From an uncultured Atopobium sp. (GTDB lineage Bacteria > Actinomycetota > Coriobacteriia > Coriobacteriales > Atopobiaceae): a stretch of DNA of 64,000 nucleotides. The translations under genes and the position numbers were made by a program. Under the pieces are notes generated by a model. It was not told the origin of the DNA. It searched no databases and saw only the letters and a program-made list of their open reading frames with translations. Positions 51,915 to 60,700 of this stretch are shown one piece after another (the stretch's first letter is position 1; each line of letters opens with the position of its first letter). The stretch covers positions 98,985 through 162,984 of the forward strand of contig CALKTD010000009.1 of assembly GCA_937997345.1 (NCBI GenBank), given 5' to 3'.

Positions 51915-53468
51915 ATGGAATTAGCAGCAGTAGGCATTGTTTGCCTTCTTGTGGGAGTAGGCCTTGCATACGGCGTACTCTCTAACATTAGTAATTCAAA
52001 GATTAAAACTGCAGAGCAGCAGTTAAAAGATGCTCAGACTAATGCAGATCGCATTGCTTCTGATGCAGCTCGCCAGGCAGAAACAGTTAAAAAAGAAGCT
52101 GTTCTTGAGGCTAAAGAAGAAGTTCTTCAGCTTAAGCAGGCTGCAGAGGCAGATGAGAAAAAGCGTAAGAGTGAGCTTCGCAGCATGGAGAATCGTATTC
52201 TTCAGCGTGAAGAGTCTCTTGATCACCGTACTGATGCACTAGAGAAGCGTGAGCATCAGCTCTCCAACCTTCAGGGCCAGCTTGATCGTCGTAAGAACGA
52301 TTTGGATTCTCTTGTTTCCCAGCAGTCTCAAGAGCTTGAGCGCATTGCAGCTCTTACAAAAGATGAGGCTCATGATGAGCTTCTCGCTCGAGTCCGTTCT
52401 GAAAGTGTTCGCGATGAGGCTATTATTCTTCGTGAGTCTGAGCAGCGCGTTCGTGCACAAGCAGATAAAACTGCACGTGAGATTATTTCTACCGCTATTC
52501 AGCGTGTTGCTGCTGATCAGGCTTCTGAAATTACAGTAACTTCTGTCCATATTCCATCTGATGATCTAAAGGGTAGGATTATTGGACGTGAGGGTAGAAA
52601 CATTCGTACCTTCGAGCAGGTATCTGGTGTTTCTCTTGTTATTGATGACACTCCAGAGACTGTAGTTCTTTCAAGTTTTGATCCAGTCCGTCGTGAGACC
52701 GCTCGTGTTGCACTTGAGAACCTCATTGCAGACGGTCGTATTCATCCAGCACGTATCGAGGAGCTCTATAAGAAGGCTGAAGCCCTTGTTAACGAGCGTG
52801 TTCTTGAAGCTGGTGAACAGGCCGCATTTGATTGTGGCATTCACGATCTTCATCCAGAGATCGTAAAGACTCTTGGTAAGCTTCGCTACCGTACTTCTTA
52901 TGGTCAGAACGTTCTTGCACACTCTGTCCAGGTTGCAGTGCTTTGTGGCATTATGGCTGAAGAGCTTGGTCTTGAGCCTGCTCCAGCTAAGCGCGCTGGT
53001 CTGCTCCATGACCTTGGTAAAGCAATTGACCATGAGGTTGAGGGTCCACACGCTGTAATTGGTGCAGATCTTGCTCGTCGTTATGGTGAGCGCCCAGAGA
53101 TTGTTCATGCCATTGAGGCTCACCACGCAGATATTGAGCCAAACACTGTTCTTGACATGCTTGTTATGGCTGCAGACGCTATTTCTGCTGCACGTCCTGG
53201 TGCTCGTCGTGAGTCCGCAGAGAACTACATCAAGCGCCTTGAGAAGCTCGAGGCTATCTCTAATGCACACGAGGGTGTTGAGCGTACTTACGCAATGCAG
53301 GCTGGCCGTGAGCTTCACGTAATGGTTGAGCCTCAGATGATTAGCGATTCTGAGGCAACTGTTCTTGCTCACGATATTGCTAAGCAAATTGAGGATGAGA
53401 TGGAATATCCAGGACAGGTTCGCGTTGTTGTTATTCGCGAGTCTCGTGCTGTGGACGTTGCTAAGTAA
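51915..53468 (+). CDS. rny: Ribonuclease Y
   Basis: Membrane-anchored endoribonuclease that starts mRNA decay. 517 residues: N-terminal transmembrane helix (about 4-24), coiled coil (~30-190), KH domain (LKGRIIGREGRNIRTFEQVSG), and HD domain (LLHDLGKAID, EAHHADIEPNT). Lengths and domain order are those of the family. First gene of a likely rny-GHKL-spoVS-miaB-miaA transcript. Confidence 0.96.
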   Translation: MELAAVGIVCLLVGVGLAYGVLSNISNSKIKTAEQQLKDAQTNADRIASDAARQAETVKKEAVLEAKEEVLQLKQAAEADEKKRKSELRSMENRILQREESLDHRTDALEKREHQLSNLQGQLDRRKNDLDSLVSQQSQELERIAALTKDEAHDELLARVRSESVRDEAIILRESEQRVRAQADKTAREIISTAIQRVAADQASEITVTSVHIPSDDLKGRIIGREGRNIRTFEQVSGVSLVIDDTPETVVLSSFDPVRRETARVALENLIADGRIHPARIEELYKKAEALVNERVLEAGEQAAFDCGIHDLHPEIVKTLGKLRYRTSYGQNVLAHSVQVAVLCGIMAEELGLEPAPAKRAGLLHDLGKAIDHEVEGPHAVIGADLARRYGERPEIVHAIEAHHADIEPNTVLDMLVMAADAISAARPGARRESAENYIKRLEKLEAISNAHEGVERTYAMQAGRELHVMVEPQMISDSEATVLAHDIAKQIEDEMEYPGQVRVVVIRESRAVDVAK

Positions 53469-53471
53469 TTT

Positions 53472-54557
53472 ATGGCAGCCACTTCTACTGACTTAACAGG
53501 TTTTGTCGCCTCCATGGGAGGTGAACGCGCACTCCGTGTCGAGGAATCTCTCGGCGCGGGGTACGTTCGTTTACGCGTAGCAGAAGCAGAGCGTAGACAG
53601 GCAAAGCACGATATCCGCTCGGTAGAAGATATTGTTATTGAACTCTTACGTAATTCTCGCGATGCTGGTGCTCGTCATATTTATGTTGCAACGTCAAAAG
53701 AAGGCGCGCTCAGAACCATCACTATACTTGATGATGGTCAGGGCATTCCAAAAGACATGCAGGAGAAAATCTTTGAAGCTCGTGTAACTTCAAAGCTTGA
53801 GAGCATGCATATGGATCGTTGGGGAATCCATGGTCGAGGAATGGCTCTCTATTCCATCAAAGAAAATTGTGAATCAGCCCAGGTTGTGGCTTCGGCTCCG
53901 GGACTTGGCTCTGTTTTTCAGATTGTGGTAGACACTACTAAAATTTCTGAGCGAGTAGACCAGTCTACTTGGCCAATCTGTGGTTTGAATGAGGATGGAC
54001 TCAAAACAACCGTTAAAGGTCCTCATAATATTATTCGTACTTGCTGTGACTTTGCTCTTGAGGTCAAAGGCTCGTGCGAGGTAATGCTGGGTTCTGCTGC
54101 AGAGATTGCAGCTACTGCTCGTCGTAGAATTGCTCAGACGCTTGATATTGCTGACCTGCTGTTTGTAGAAGGCTTTGAAAACGTTCCTGTCCTTGAGCGC
54201 TTCAGGGCTGCAGCGGATGTAACAGAGCTTTCTGAGGTTTGTAAGTCTCTTGGTCTTTCAATGTCAGATAGAACTGTTCATAGAATTATTGCTGAGCAGA
54301 TTAAACCTTTGCGTAGTGTGTATGCGCAGGTCAGTCATTCTACTGAACCTGAAGGGGTTTCTCGCGAAATTGATCTGATGAAAGATCACCGAGGCCTCAA
54401 GATGAGTAAAGCTGATATCAGCAGTTTTTCTCGAAAAATGGAGCAGAGTTTTGCTGAGTTGTCCGAGAAATACTACGTTTCTTTGAAGGCTGAGCCTCGT
54501 GTTCGTGTAAGTAAAAACAAAATTGTTGTGACTTTTGATATTGAGTCGCAAGAGTAG
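53472..54557 (+). CDS. GHKL-type ATPase of unknown function
   Basis: 361 residues. About residues 45-155 form a Bergerat-fold ATPase: N-box ELLRNSRDAG (57-66), G1 box DDGQGIP (87-93) and G2 box WGIHGRGMAL (117-126). The layout is closest to the MutL/Hsp90/sensor-like HATPase group, but no kinase His region, receiver, MutL or topoisomerase domain follows. The remainder (~160-361) is mostly helical and unrecognised, with a basic C-terminal segment. No signal or membrane segment. It starts three bases after rny and ends 27 bp before spoVS, so it is probably co-transcribed with both. A role in RNA decay or in a nucleic-acid-binding switch with SpoVS is conceivable but unproven. Confidence 0.75.
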   Translation: MAATSTDLTGFVASMGGERALRVEESLGAGYVRLRVAEAERRQAKHDIRSVEDIVIELLRNSRDAGARHIYVATSKEGALRTITILDDGQGIPKDMQEKIFEARVTSKLESMHMDRWGIHGRGMALYSIKENCESAQVVASAPGLGSVFQIVVDTTKISERVDQSTWPICGLNEDGLKTTVKGPHNIIRTCCDFALEVKGSCEVMLGSAAEIAATARRRIAQTLDIADLLFVEGFENVPVLERFRAAADVTELSEVCKSLGLSMSDRTVHRIIAEQIKPLRSVYAQVSHSTEPEGVSREIDLMKDHRGLKMSKADISSFSRKMEQSFAELSEKYYVSLKAEPRVRVSKNKIVVTFDIESQE

Positions 54558-54584
54558 AACAAACGCACAATAATTGGAGCACTC

Positions 54585-54908
54585 ATGGGTTTGCTTAAAG
54601 TTTCAAGTAAGTCTTCACCAGCTTCTGTAGCAGGAGCTATTGCGGGACTGGTTAAAGATAATGAGCCTGTTATGCTCCAGTGCATTGGTGCGGGTGCAGT
54701 CAACCAGGGCATCAAAGCTATAGCTATTGCCCGTGGCTTCTTGATTCCTTGCGGTCTGGACATTACCTGTGCTCCAACGTTTTCTGATATTGAAATTGCA
54801 GGGGAGAGTAGAACTGCAATTAAAATTGCCATTTATGTCCACACCCTGTCTGCCCCTGATACGCAGACGTCAGCTGTTAGTTCCACTGAGTATAACGAGG
54901 TACTTTAA
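54585..54908 (+). CDS. spoVS: SpoVS-family (Alba-like) protein
   Basis: 107 residues; the first ~86 match the SpoVS signature (LLKVSSKSSPASVAGAIAG, IGAGAVNQGIKAIAIARG). SpoVS affects spore formation in Bacillus but occurs in many non-sporulators and has an Alba-like nucleic-acid-binding fold. The extra ~20-residue polar tail is unusual. Between the GHKL ATPase and miaB. Confidence 0.92.
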   Translation: MGLLKVSSKSSPASVAGAIAGLVKDNEPVMLQCIGAGAVNQGIKAIAIARGFLIPCGLDITCAPTFSDIEIAGESRTAIKIAIYVHTLSAPDTQTSAVSSTEYNEVL

Positions 54909-54910
54909 GA

Positions 54911-56278
54911 ATGATTGAAAATTCCGAGCTCGTAGGAAAAACATATCACATCAAAACTTTTGGCTGCCAGATGAATCTGCACGATACAGAGCGTGTCTCT
55001 GGTCTACTTGAGGCTTGCGGCTGCAATGAGGTTTCAGATACCGACGACGCAGACATCGTCATCTTTATGACCTGCAGTGTTCGCGAGAACGCTGATCAGC
55101 GTCTCTACGGCCAGGCTTCTGCAATGGTCAGTGCTCCAACGCCTCCATCAGGCAAGCGCGTGGTTGCCATTGGCGGCTGTATTGCGCAGCGTGATGGCGA
55201 GAAGCTTCGCGAAAAAGTCCCAGCTGTTGACGTCGTGTTTGGCACAAGTGCTCTAGCAAGCTTGCCAGCACTTCTCACCAGCGCATTTAGGGGCGAGAAT
55301 GACCGTGTAGCCGTAGATACTTCTGAGGAGGGCAAAGGCTTCTCCACAGATTTGCCAAGTAACCGTGCTCAGCAGTATCACGCTTGGGTGCCCATTATGA
55401 CCGGCTGCAACAATTTCTGCACATATTGTATTGTTCCTTACGTTCGCGGTCGTGAGCGCAGTCGTACTTTTGAGGCTGTTATTGGTGAGTGCGAGCGTCT
55501 TGTCGCAGATGGCGTTCGTGAGATTACCCTTCTTGGTCAAAACGTTAACTCGTATGGTCGTGATCTCTATGGTAAGCCTCGTTTTGCAGAGCTTTTGCAT
55601 GCTGTGGGTCAGACGGGCGTTGAGCGTATTCGTTTTACCTCTTCAAATCCAAAAGATCTTACTGATGAGACTATTGCGGCTATGAAAGAAACACCAGCTG
55701 TCATGCCTCATCTTCATCTTGCGGTTCAAAGTGGATCTACACGAGTTCTCAAGAAGATGAACCGCAGTTATACGCGAGAAGAGTACTTGGATGTGGTTTC
55801 TCGCCTTCGCGCAGCTATTCCAGGACTGGCGCTTTCAACTGACATTATCGTTGGCTTCCCTGGAGAGACTGAGGAAGACTTTGAGGATACGCTTTCTTTG
55901 GTTAAAGAAGCTAGCTACTCTTCTGCGTATACCTTCATTTACTCTAAGCGTCCAGGCACTCCTGCAGCAAAATACGAAGACAACACGCCTCACGAGGTCA
56001 TCCAGGAGCGCTTTGATAGGCTTGCAGAGCTTGTGGCTCAGCAGGCGCATGACGCTAACCAGATAGACTTGAATACTACGCAGGCAGTTCTTGTTGAGGG
56101 AACTTCCAAACGTGATGATACCGTTATGGTGGGACATAGCGAGAAGAACCAAACAGTTCACTTCAATCTGCCAGAAGGTTACACGCCAGAAGATCTTATC
56201 GGCAAAATTGTTGATGTTCATATTGATGAGGCTCGTACCTGGTATTTGCGCGGAACCATGGAGTCTGATCCTCGATGA
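54911..56278 (+). CDS. miaB: tRNA-2-methylthio-N6-dimethylallyladenosine synthase MiaB
   Basis: Radical SAM enzyme adding a methylthio group to i6A37. 455 residues: KTFGCQMNLHDTER (the MiaB-type motif), TCSVRENA, radical SAM CNNFCTYC and a TRAM domain. Overlaps miaA by four bases (ATGA), linking the two consecutive steps. Confidence 0.96.
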   Translation: MIENSELVGKTYHIKTFGCQMNLHDTERVSGLLEACGCNEVSDTDDADIVIFMTCSVRENADQRLYGQASAMVSAPTPPSGKRVVAIGGCIAQRDGEKLREKVPAVDVVFGTSALASLPALLTSAFRGENDRVAVDTSEEGKGFSTDLPSNRAQQYHAWVPIMTGCNNFCTYCIVPYVRGRERSRTFEAVIGECERLVADGVREITLLGQNVNSYGRDLYGKPRFAELLHAVGQTGVERIRFTSSNPKDLTDETIAAMKETPAVMPHLHLAVQSGSTRVLKKMNRSYTREEYLDVVSRLRAAIPGLALSTDIIVGFPGETEEDFEDTLSLVKEASYSSAYTFIYSKRPGTPAAKYEDNTPHEVIQERFDRLAELVAQQAHDANQIDLNTTQAVLVEGTSKRDDTVMVGHSEKNQTVHFNLPEGYTPEDLIGKIVDVHIDEARTWYLRGTMESDPR

Positions 56279-57213
56279 GCTCCCATGGCTCGGTTATCTG
56301 CATTGTAGGTCCCACGGCTTCGGGCAAAAGCTCCTTGTCTGAGCTGGTAGCTAAGAAGCTTGAGACCTCTGTCATTTCTGTTGACGCAATGCAGGTTTAT
56401 CGTGGCATGGATATTGGCACTGCTAAAACTCCTGTTGAGGAGCGAGAAGTTCCTCTTCTAATGGTAGATTGTGCCAACATTTCAAAAGAATATTCTGTCC
56501 AGATGTTTCAGACGGCAGCCCGTGAAGAAGCTCATAAGCTTATTAAAGCTGGTAAAACACCTGTATTCTGTGGCGGAACGGGTCTTTATCTTGATTCGAT
56601 TATCGACCAGATGGAGTTTCCCTCAGGGTCAATCGAGTCTCCTGTAAGAACTCGTTATGAAAAGCTTGCTCAAGAGCTTGGTGCTGAGGGCCTGCACGAA
56701 TTTCTCGCCACAAAAGACGCAGCAAGTGCAGAGTTTATCCATCCAAATAACGTACGACGCGTTGTAAGGGCTTTAGAGCTCTTGGAAGAGGGCAAGTCGT
56801 ATGCAACTCATCATGAGGACCTAAAGGCTCACATACCGTACTTTGACGCCCAGATATGGGGTCTTACGATGGACCGTCAGCGCCTTTATGAGCGAATAAA
56901 CCTTCGAGTTGATCTTATGTTTGAGCAAGGGCTTGTTGAAGAGGTCCAAGCGCTTATTGAGTCCGGTCTCTCTGAAAATTGCACGGCTGGCCAGGCAATT
57001 GGCTACAAAGAGTTCTTTGCATATTTTGCTGGTGAACAGTCGCTTGAACAAACGCGTGAGCTTATTAAACAGCACACTAGGCAGTATGCAAAACGACAGA
57101 TTTCTTGGCTTAAACGCGACGGTCGAGTCAGGTGGCTTGATATGGATCGGCTTACGCCCAACGATGCACTTAAACTGATTCTTGCGCAGCATGCTGACGT
57201 ACAATGCCAGTAG
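56275..57213 (+). CDS. miaA: tRNA dimethylallyltransferase MiaA
   Basis: Attaches a dimethylallyl group to A37, the substrate for MiaB. 312 residues with P-loop GPTASGKSSLSELVAK, DAMQVYRGMDIGTAK and the zinc/tRNA-binding RQYAKRQISWLKRD. Confidence 0.96.
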   Translation: MSSHGSVICIVGPTASGKSSLSELVAKKLETSVISVDAMQVYRGMDIGTAKTPVEEREVPLLMVDCANISKEYSVQMFQTAAREEAHKLIKAGKTPVFCGGTGLYLDSIIDQMEFPSGSIESPVRTRYEKLAQELGAEGLHEFLATKDAASAEFIHPNNVRRVVRALELLEEGKSYATHHEDLKAHIPYFDAQIWGLTMDRQRLYERINLRVDLMFEQGLVEEVQALIESGLSENCTAGQAIGYKEFFAYFAGEQSLEQTRELIKQHTRQYAKRQISWLKRDGRVRWLDMDRLTPNDALKLILAQHADVQCQ

Positions 57214-57260
57214 GACACATCAAAAACTAACGTATTTACCTTGTCTTAGATGGGGAGTCT

Positions 57261-58574
57261 ATGGGTCGTTTTGTTCCATTTTCTACAGCTCCTAAAGTTG
57301 AACGAGCAATTCTTGTAGGCGTTGATTGCGGTAAAAGCGATTGGTCGCTTGAAGAATCAATGGACGAGCTTGAGCGTCTGACGCAAACTGACGGCGCTGA
57401 AGTCTTTATGCGTCTTACGCAAAAACTTGATGCACCTATCCCTAAAACTTTCATTGGCAAAGGTAAAACCGAGGAACTTGTTTCTCTGGTAAGAAACACT
57501 AATACTGACGTTGTCATCTTTGATGATGAGCTCACGCCTTCTCAGCAATCTAATTTAGAAAAATTACTTGGCGAGCCTGTTAAAGTCATTGACCGTACAG
57601 CGCTCATTCTTGATATTTTTGGTATTCACGCGCGCACCAAAGAAGGAAGACTGCAGGTACAGCTTGCACAGCTTCAGTACGTACTTCCAAGACTTCGTGG
57701 CATGTGGAGTCACTTGGTAGGCGAGCAAACTCGTGGTGGCATTGGTAGCCGATTTGGCCAGGGCGAAAGCCAGCTTGAGGTTGACCGTCGTCTTATTAGA
57801 AAGCGCATTTCAACCTTAAAAAATGAGCTCAAGCAGCTCAGCCAAAGGCGAGAAGTTCAGTCAAAGTCCAGGTGGAACTCTGGCACGTTTAGTGTCTCAC
57901 TTGTTGGTTATACTAATGCTGGTAAGTCAACACTTCTAAATCAACTCACAGGTGCGGATGTATACGCAAAAGATGAGCTCTTTGCAACTCTTGATTTAAC
58001 CACCAGAGCGCTTTCTCTTGATGAAGGCAGAAAGATTGTTCTTACCGACACTGTTGGATTTATTCAAAAGCTCCCAACTAATTTGATTGAGTCTTTTAAA
58101 TCTACCTTGGTAGAGGCTCAAGAAGCTGATCTTCTTCTGCTAGTTGCTGATGCAACTGATAAAAACCTTTCAAAAGAAATAGCAGTTGTTCGTAGTATTT
58201 TGAAAGATATTGAGGCCGATAAAAGCGATCAGATTCTTGTATTAAATAAGGTAGACCTACTTGATGACCAAGAGCTTCAAATGCTCAAAGCGCTCTATCC
58301 AGAAGCCGTGTTTATGTCTGCTCAGGAAGGTACAGGCATTAACGGTCTTCTTCACAAGATTCAAGAAATAGCTAGCGCCGGCGACAAGGTGGTTAGCGCA
58401 CTTATTCCGTTTAACAAAGGCGCTCTTGTTAAGTCTGTTCACGAGAGGTGTCAGCTTTTGCACGAGCAATACGTTGCTGAAGGTCTTTTACTGTCAGTTA
58501 AAGCCGACGCGTATATGCAGGCACTCTTAGAGCCATATGTGGTGTCAGAAGATGATATTCTGACTGACAAATAA
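57261..58574 (+). CDS. hflX: GTPase HflX
   Basis: Ribosome-splitting stress GTPase. 437 residues: N-terminal HflX domain (FIGKGKTEEL, FDDELTPSQQ, DRTALILDIF, QVQLAQLQYVLPRLRG), GTPase domain with GYTNAGKSTLLN and TDTVGFIQKLP. Its last 30 bases overlap the convergent DUF1624 gene. Confidence 0.95.
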   Translation: MGRFVPFSTAPKVERAILVGVDCGKSDWSLEESMDELERLTQTDGAEVFMRLTQKLDAPIPKTFIGKGKTEELVSLVRNTNTDVVIFDDELTPSQQSNLEKLLGEPVKVIDRTALILDIFGIHARTKEGRLQVQLAQLQYVLPRLRGMWSHLVGEQTRGGIGSRFGQGESQLEVDRRLIRKRISTLKNELKQLSQRREVQSKSRWNSGTFSVSLVGYTNAGKSTLLNQLTGADVYAKDELFATLDLTTRALSLDEGRKIVLTDTVGFIQKLPTNLIESFKSTLVEAQEADLLLLVADATDKNLSKEIAVVRSILKDIEADKSDQILVLNKVDLLDDQELQMLKALYPEAVFMSAQEGTGINGLLHKIQEIASAGDKVVSALIPFNKGALVKSVHERCQLLHEQYVAEGLLLSVKADAYMQALLEPYVVSEDDILTDK

Positions 58575-59309
58575 TGCAACAAGCAGCAAAATTGGTTGAT
58601 GCAAAATGTAAATGAGAAGTGAATGTCTTCCCATTTCTGTTATTAAGGGAAGGGAAAACCTTTTCATCCAGTTTGGATATCCTGTTTCTTTAAACTGTCT
58701 GTTAAAAGAAGCGCCACTTAAATACAAGAACAAATAGGGGAGTAATGGGTAGTAATCTCCTGATGAAAAAGATGGAGAAGGAAATCCAGCCCAGGCTAAA
58801 TATGGTGTTTGGTATAACTCTTTAGGTAACGAGAAAACCATGTTGCCTATACCAATATGTCCACTAGAAATTGGAATGCAAACAACAAAAATTAAAAACA
58901 AAAGAACTGACGCTGCATATCCTTTTGGTGGAACAGCAAAACGTGAAATAAGAGCTTCTACCAAGGTGCATGAGGCCATACAAAAGAAGATTCCAAACGT
59001 GATGGGGGTATCAACTTTTGCAAAGGTGGTTGCTGCAAATATTGCTAAGGCCACAAGGCCATAAACTCCTGCACGCTTAAAAGAGTCTTTAGAAAAGGCG
59101 CACATACAACCAGCAATAAAAATAAAAGGATATGAGATTGATGGTATCCAGATTTGCAGAAGCAGAGGTGTAAACCAGGTAAGCTTAACGTGCGAGATAA
59201 AGAACAAGTCATAGGTAAAGTGAAACAGAATCATTGAAACTACCGAGATACCTCGTATAGTGTCAAAAAACGTTATTCTCCCTTTTGTTTGTTCTAACAC
59301 TGCACCCAT
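58545..59309 (-). CDS. DUF1624 (heparan-alpha-glucosaminide N-acetyltransferase-like) membrane protein
   Basis: 254 residues, about seven hydrophobic helices. RITFFDTIRGISVVSMILFHFTYDLFF is split here into its key parts: DTIRG, then Asp/His-containing FHFTYDLFF, the DUF1624 acyltransferase-like hallmark. C-terminal MGRHSLLIYILHQPI is also typical. Acts in the membrane, possibly acylating cell-envelope material; substrate unknown. It starts eight bases after the lexA stop, so it may be under SOS control. Tail-to-tail overlap with hflX by 30 bases. Confidence 0.8.
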   Translation of the reverse strand: MGAVLEQTKGRITFFDTIRGISVVSMILFHFTYDLFFISHVKLTWFTPLLLQIWIPSISYPFIFIAGCMCAFSKDSFKRAGVYGLVALAIFAATTFAKVDTPITFGIFFCMASCTLVEALISRFAVPPKGYAASVLLFLIFVVCIPISSGHIGIGNMVFSLPKELYQTPYLAWAGFPSPSFSSGDYYPLLPYLFLYLSGASFNRQFKETGYPNWMKRFSLPLITEMGRHSLLIYILHQPILLLVALFVSQNIIF

Positions 59310-59316
59310 AGTATGA

Positions 59317-59970
59317 CTAAGAGATTGATCTAATAAGTGCAGTAACCCTACCTAAAATGACAGGATTCTGTACGTAGATTGGCTCCATAAAGTCATTTTC
59401 TGGTTGAAGACGAATGCGATCGTTTTCTCTGTAGAACGTTTTAACTGTTGCAGAGTCATCAATAAGAGCAACAACAATTTCTCCATCATGGGCATCTTGC
59501 TGCTCTTTTACAACAATATAATCGCCGTCAAAAATACCAGCATTGATCATTGATTCTCCGCGAACACGGAGAATGAAAGAACTTGAATCCCCAACAATGC
59601 TAGTTGGAAGAGATAGAGATTCTTCTACGTTTTGCTCAGCAAGAATAGGAGTACCAGCAGCAACACGTCCTACAAGAGGAAGGCTAATCACATTATTAGC
59701 TATGTCTTGAGTAACGGGGGCAAGCTTTGCTGTATCAGAAGTGTTAGAAGCCTGAGGAACAATTTTCATAGTACGAGGCTTTTTTGGGTCTCTATCAATT
59801 AGTCCAAACTGCTCAAGAACTTTTAAATGCATGTGGACAGTTGAAGGAGACGCAAGATTAACAGCAGCGCCAATCTCTCTTACTGAAGGGGGGTAGCCAT
59901 GTTGATCTGTGTAAGAACAGATGTATTCATAAATTGCTGCCTGACGCTTGCTGAGTTTGCCCTTTGGCAT
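59317..59970 (-). CDS. lexA: SOS repressor LexA
   Basis: 217 residues: winged helix (RQAAIYEYICSY, PPSVREIGAAVNLASPSTVH), self-cleavage site Ala105-Gly106 in GRVAAGTPILA, catalytic Ser140 (RGESM) and Lys177 (ATVKTFY). RecA filaments trigger cleavage. GGAGG precedes the start. Box-like sites in its own promoter imply autoregulation. Confidence 0.97.
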   Translation of the reverse strand: MPKGKLSKRQAAIYEYICSYTDQHGYPPSVREIGAAVNLASPSTVHMHLKVLEQFGLIDRDPKKPRTMKIVPQASNTSDTAKLAPVTQDIANNVISLPLVGRVAAGTPILAEQNVEESLSLPTSIVGDSSSFILRVRGESMINAGIFDGDYIVVKEQQDAHDGEIVVALIDDSATVKTFYRENDRIRLQPENDFMEPIYVQNPVILGRVTALIRSIS

Positions 59971-59998
59971 ATGAGCCTCCTTTTTCTTTTTAATAATA

Positions 59999-60087
59999 AT
60001 ACACGTGTTCTAAAAAATAATCAAACGAATGTTCTATTTTTTCTTGACACGAACAAACGTACTAAATATTATTAGTACAAACGTTCG
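59999..60087. promoter_or_regulatory. Divergent lexA / LysM-suppressor SOS control region
   Basis: + strand promoter: TTGACA (60044-60049), 17 bp, TATTAT (60067-60072), with box CGAACAAACGTACT (60050-60063) in the spacer and a second box AGTACAAACGTTCG (60074-60087) over the start site. - strand promoter for lexA: TTGATT, 17 bp, TATTAT, with AGAACACGTGTAT (about 59999-60011) in the spacer and AGAACATTCGTTT (60023-60035) just upstream. All fit GAAC-N4-GTTC with one or two mismatches. Confidence 0.85.
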
Positions 60088-60155
60088 GACATGACTTTTT
60101 GTCCGGTGTATTAGATATAACTAGTTCCGTAAAAACTATTACGGAAGGAAATGAT

Positions 60156-60602
60156 ATGAGGCATATGTATCAGTCAAAGATGTATCAGGTTAGCGGAACT
60201 TCAGCTCTTGCTTCTTATAAGCCTGCATTTAAGGTAATAAACGGCGGAGCAAAGAAGGAATCTGTTGCACCTCAGCGTGAGGAAGTTTCTTACGTTAAGG
60301 CGCTGACAAATAAAGAAGCTATTATTGCTGGCCTTATTATTACAGTATCGTTTGTTTTGATGTTTGCGGTTTCTTTTCTTCGCACAACTACTCTCAATTC
60401 ATTTGCTACATCTGTAATGAATAGCGCTTCACAAACAATTACCGTTCATAGCAATGACACTCTGTGGTCAATTGCAGAGAGCAATCCTATTGAAGGCGTC
60501 TCTACAGAGCAACAAGTAAGCTGGATTAGAGAAAAAAATAATCTTGATTCTTCTCTTTTAAGAATTGGACAAACTCTAGAGATTCCTTCTGTATCTAAAT
60601 AG
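60156..60602 (+). CDS. SOS-inducible cell-division suppressor, YneA/DivS-like (LysM)
   Basis: 148 residues: basic cytoplasmic N-terminus, one membrane helix (about 55-75) and a C-terminal LysM domain (about 93-144; ITVHSNDTLWSIAE, LRIGQTLEIP). That is the layout of Bacillus YneA, which blocks division during DNA damage and is divergent from lexA there too. ATG 60156 is chosen for GGAAGGAA upstream; an upstream TTG (60099) is less likely. The 5' leader contains TTCCGTA/TACGGAA (60125-60146). Sequence identity to YneA is not claimed; the call rests on architecture, position and SOS boxes. Confidence 0.8.
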   Translation: MRHMYQSKMYQVSGTSALASYKPAFKVINGGAKKESVAPQREEVSYVKALTNKEAIIAGLIITVSFVLMFAVSFLRTTTLNSFATSVMNSASQTITVHSNDTLWSIAESNPIEGVSTEQQVSWIREKNNLDSSLLRIGQTLEIPSVSK

Positions 60603-60700
60603 TAAATATTTATGTAAATTTCTCTCGGAATTCTGTGTTGATAACACTTAATACCTGCATAAAATGGTATCTTCCTTTTATACGAAAAAAAGGGGATTCC

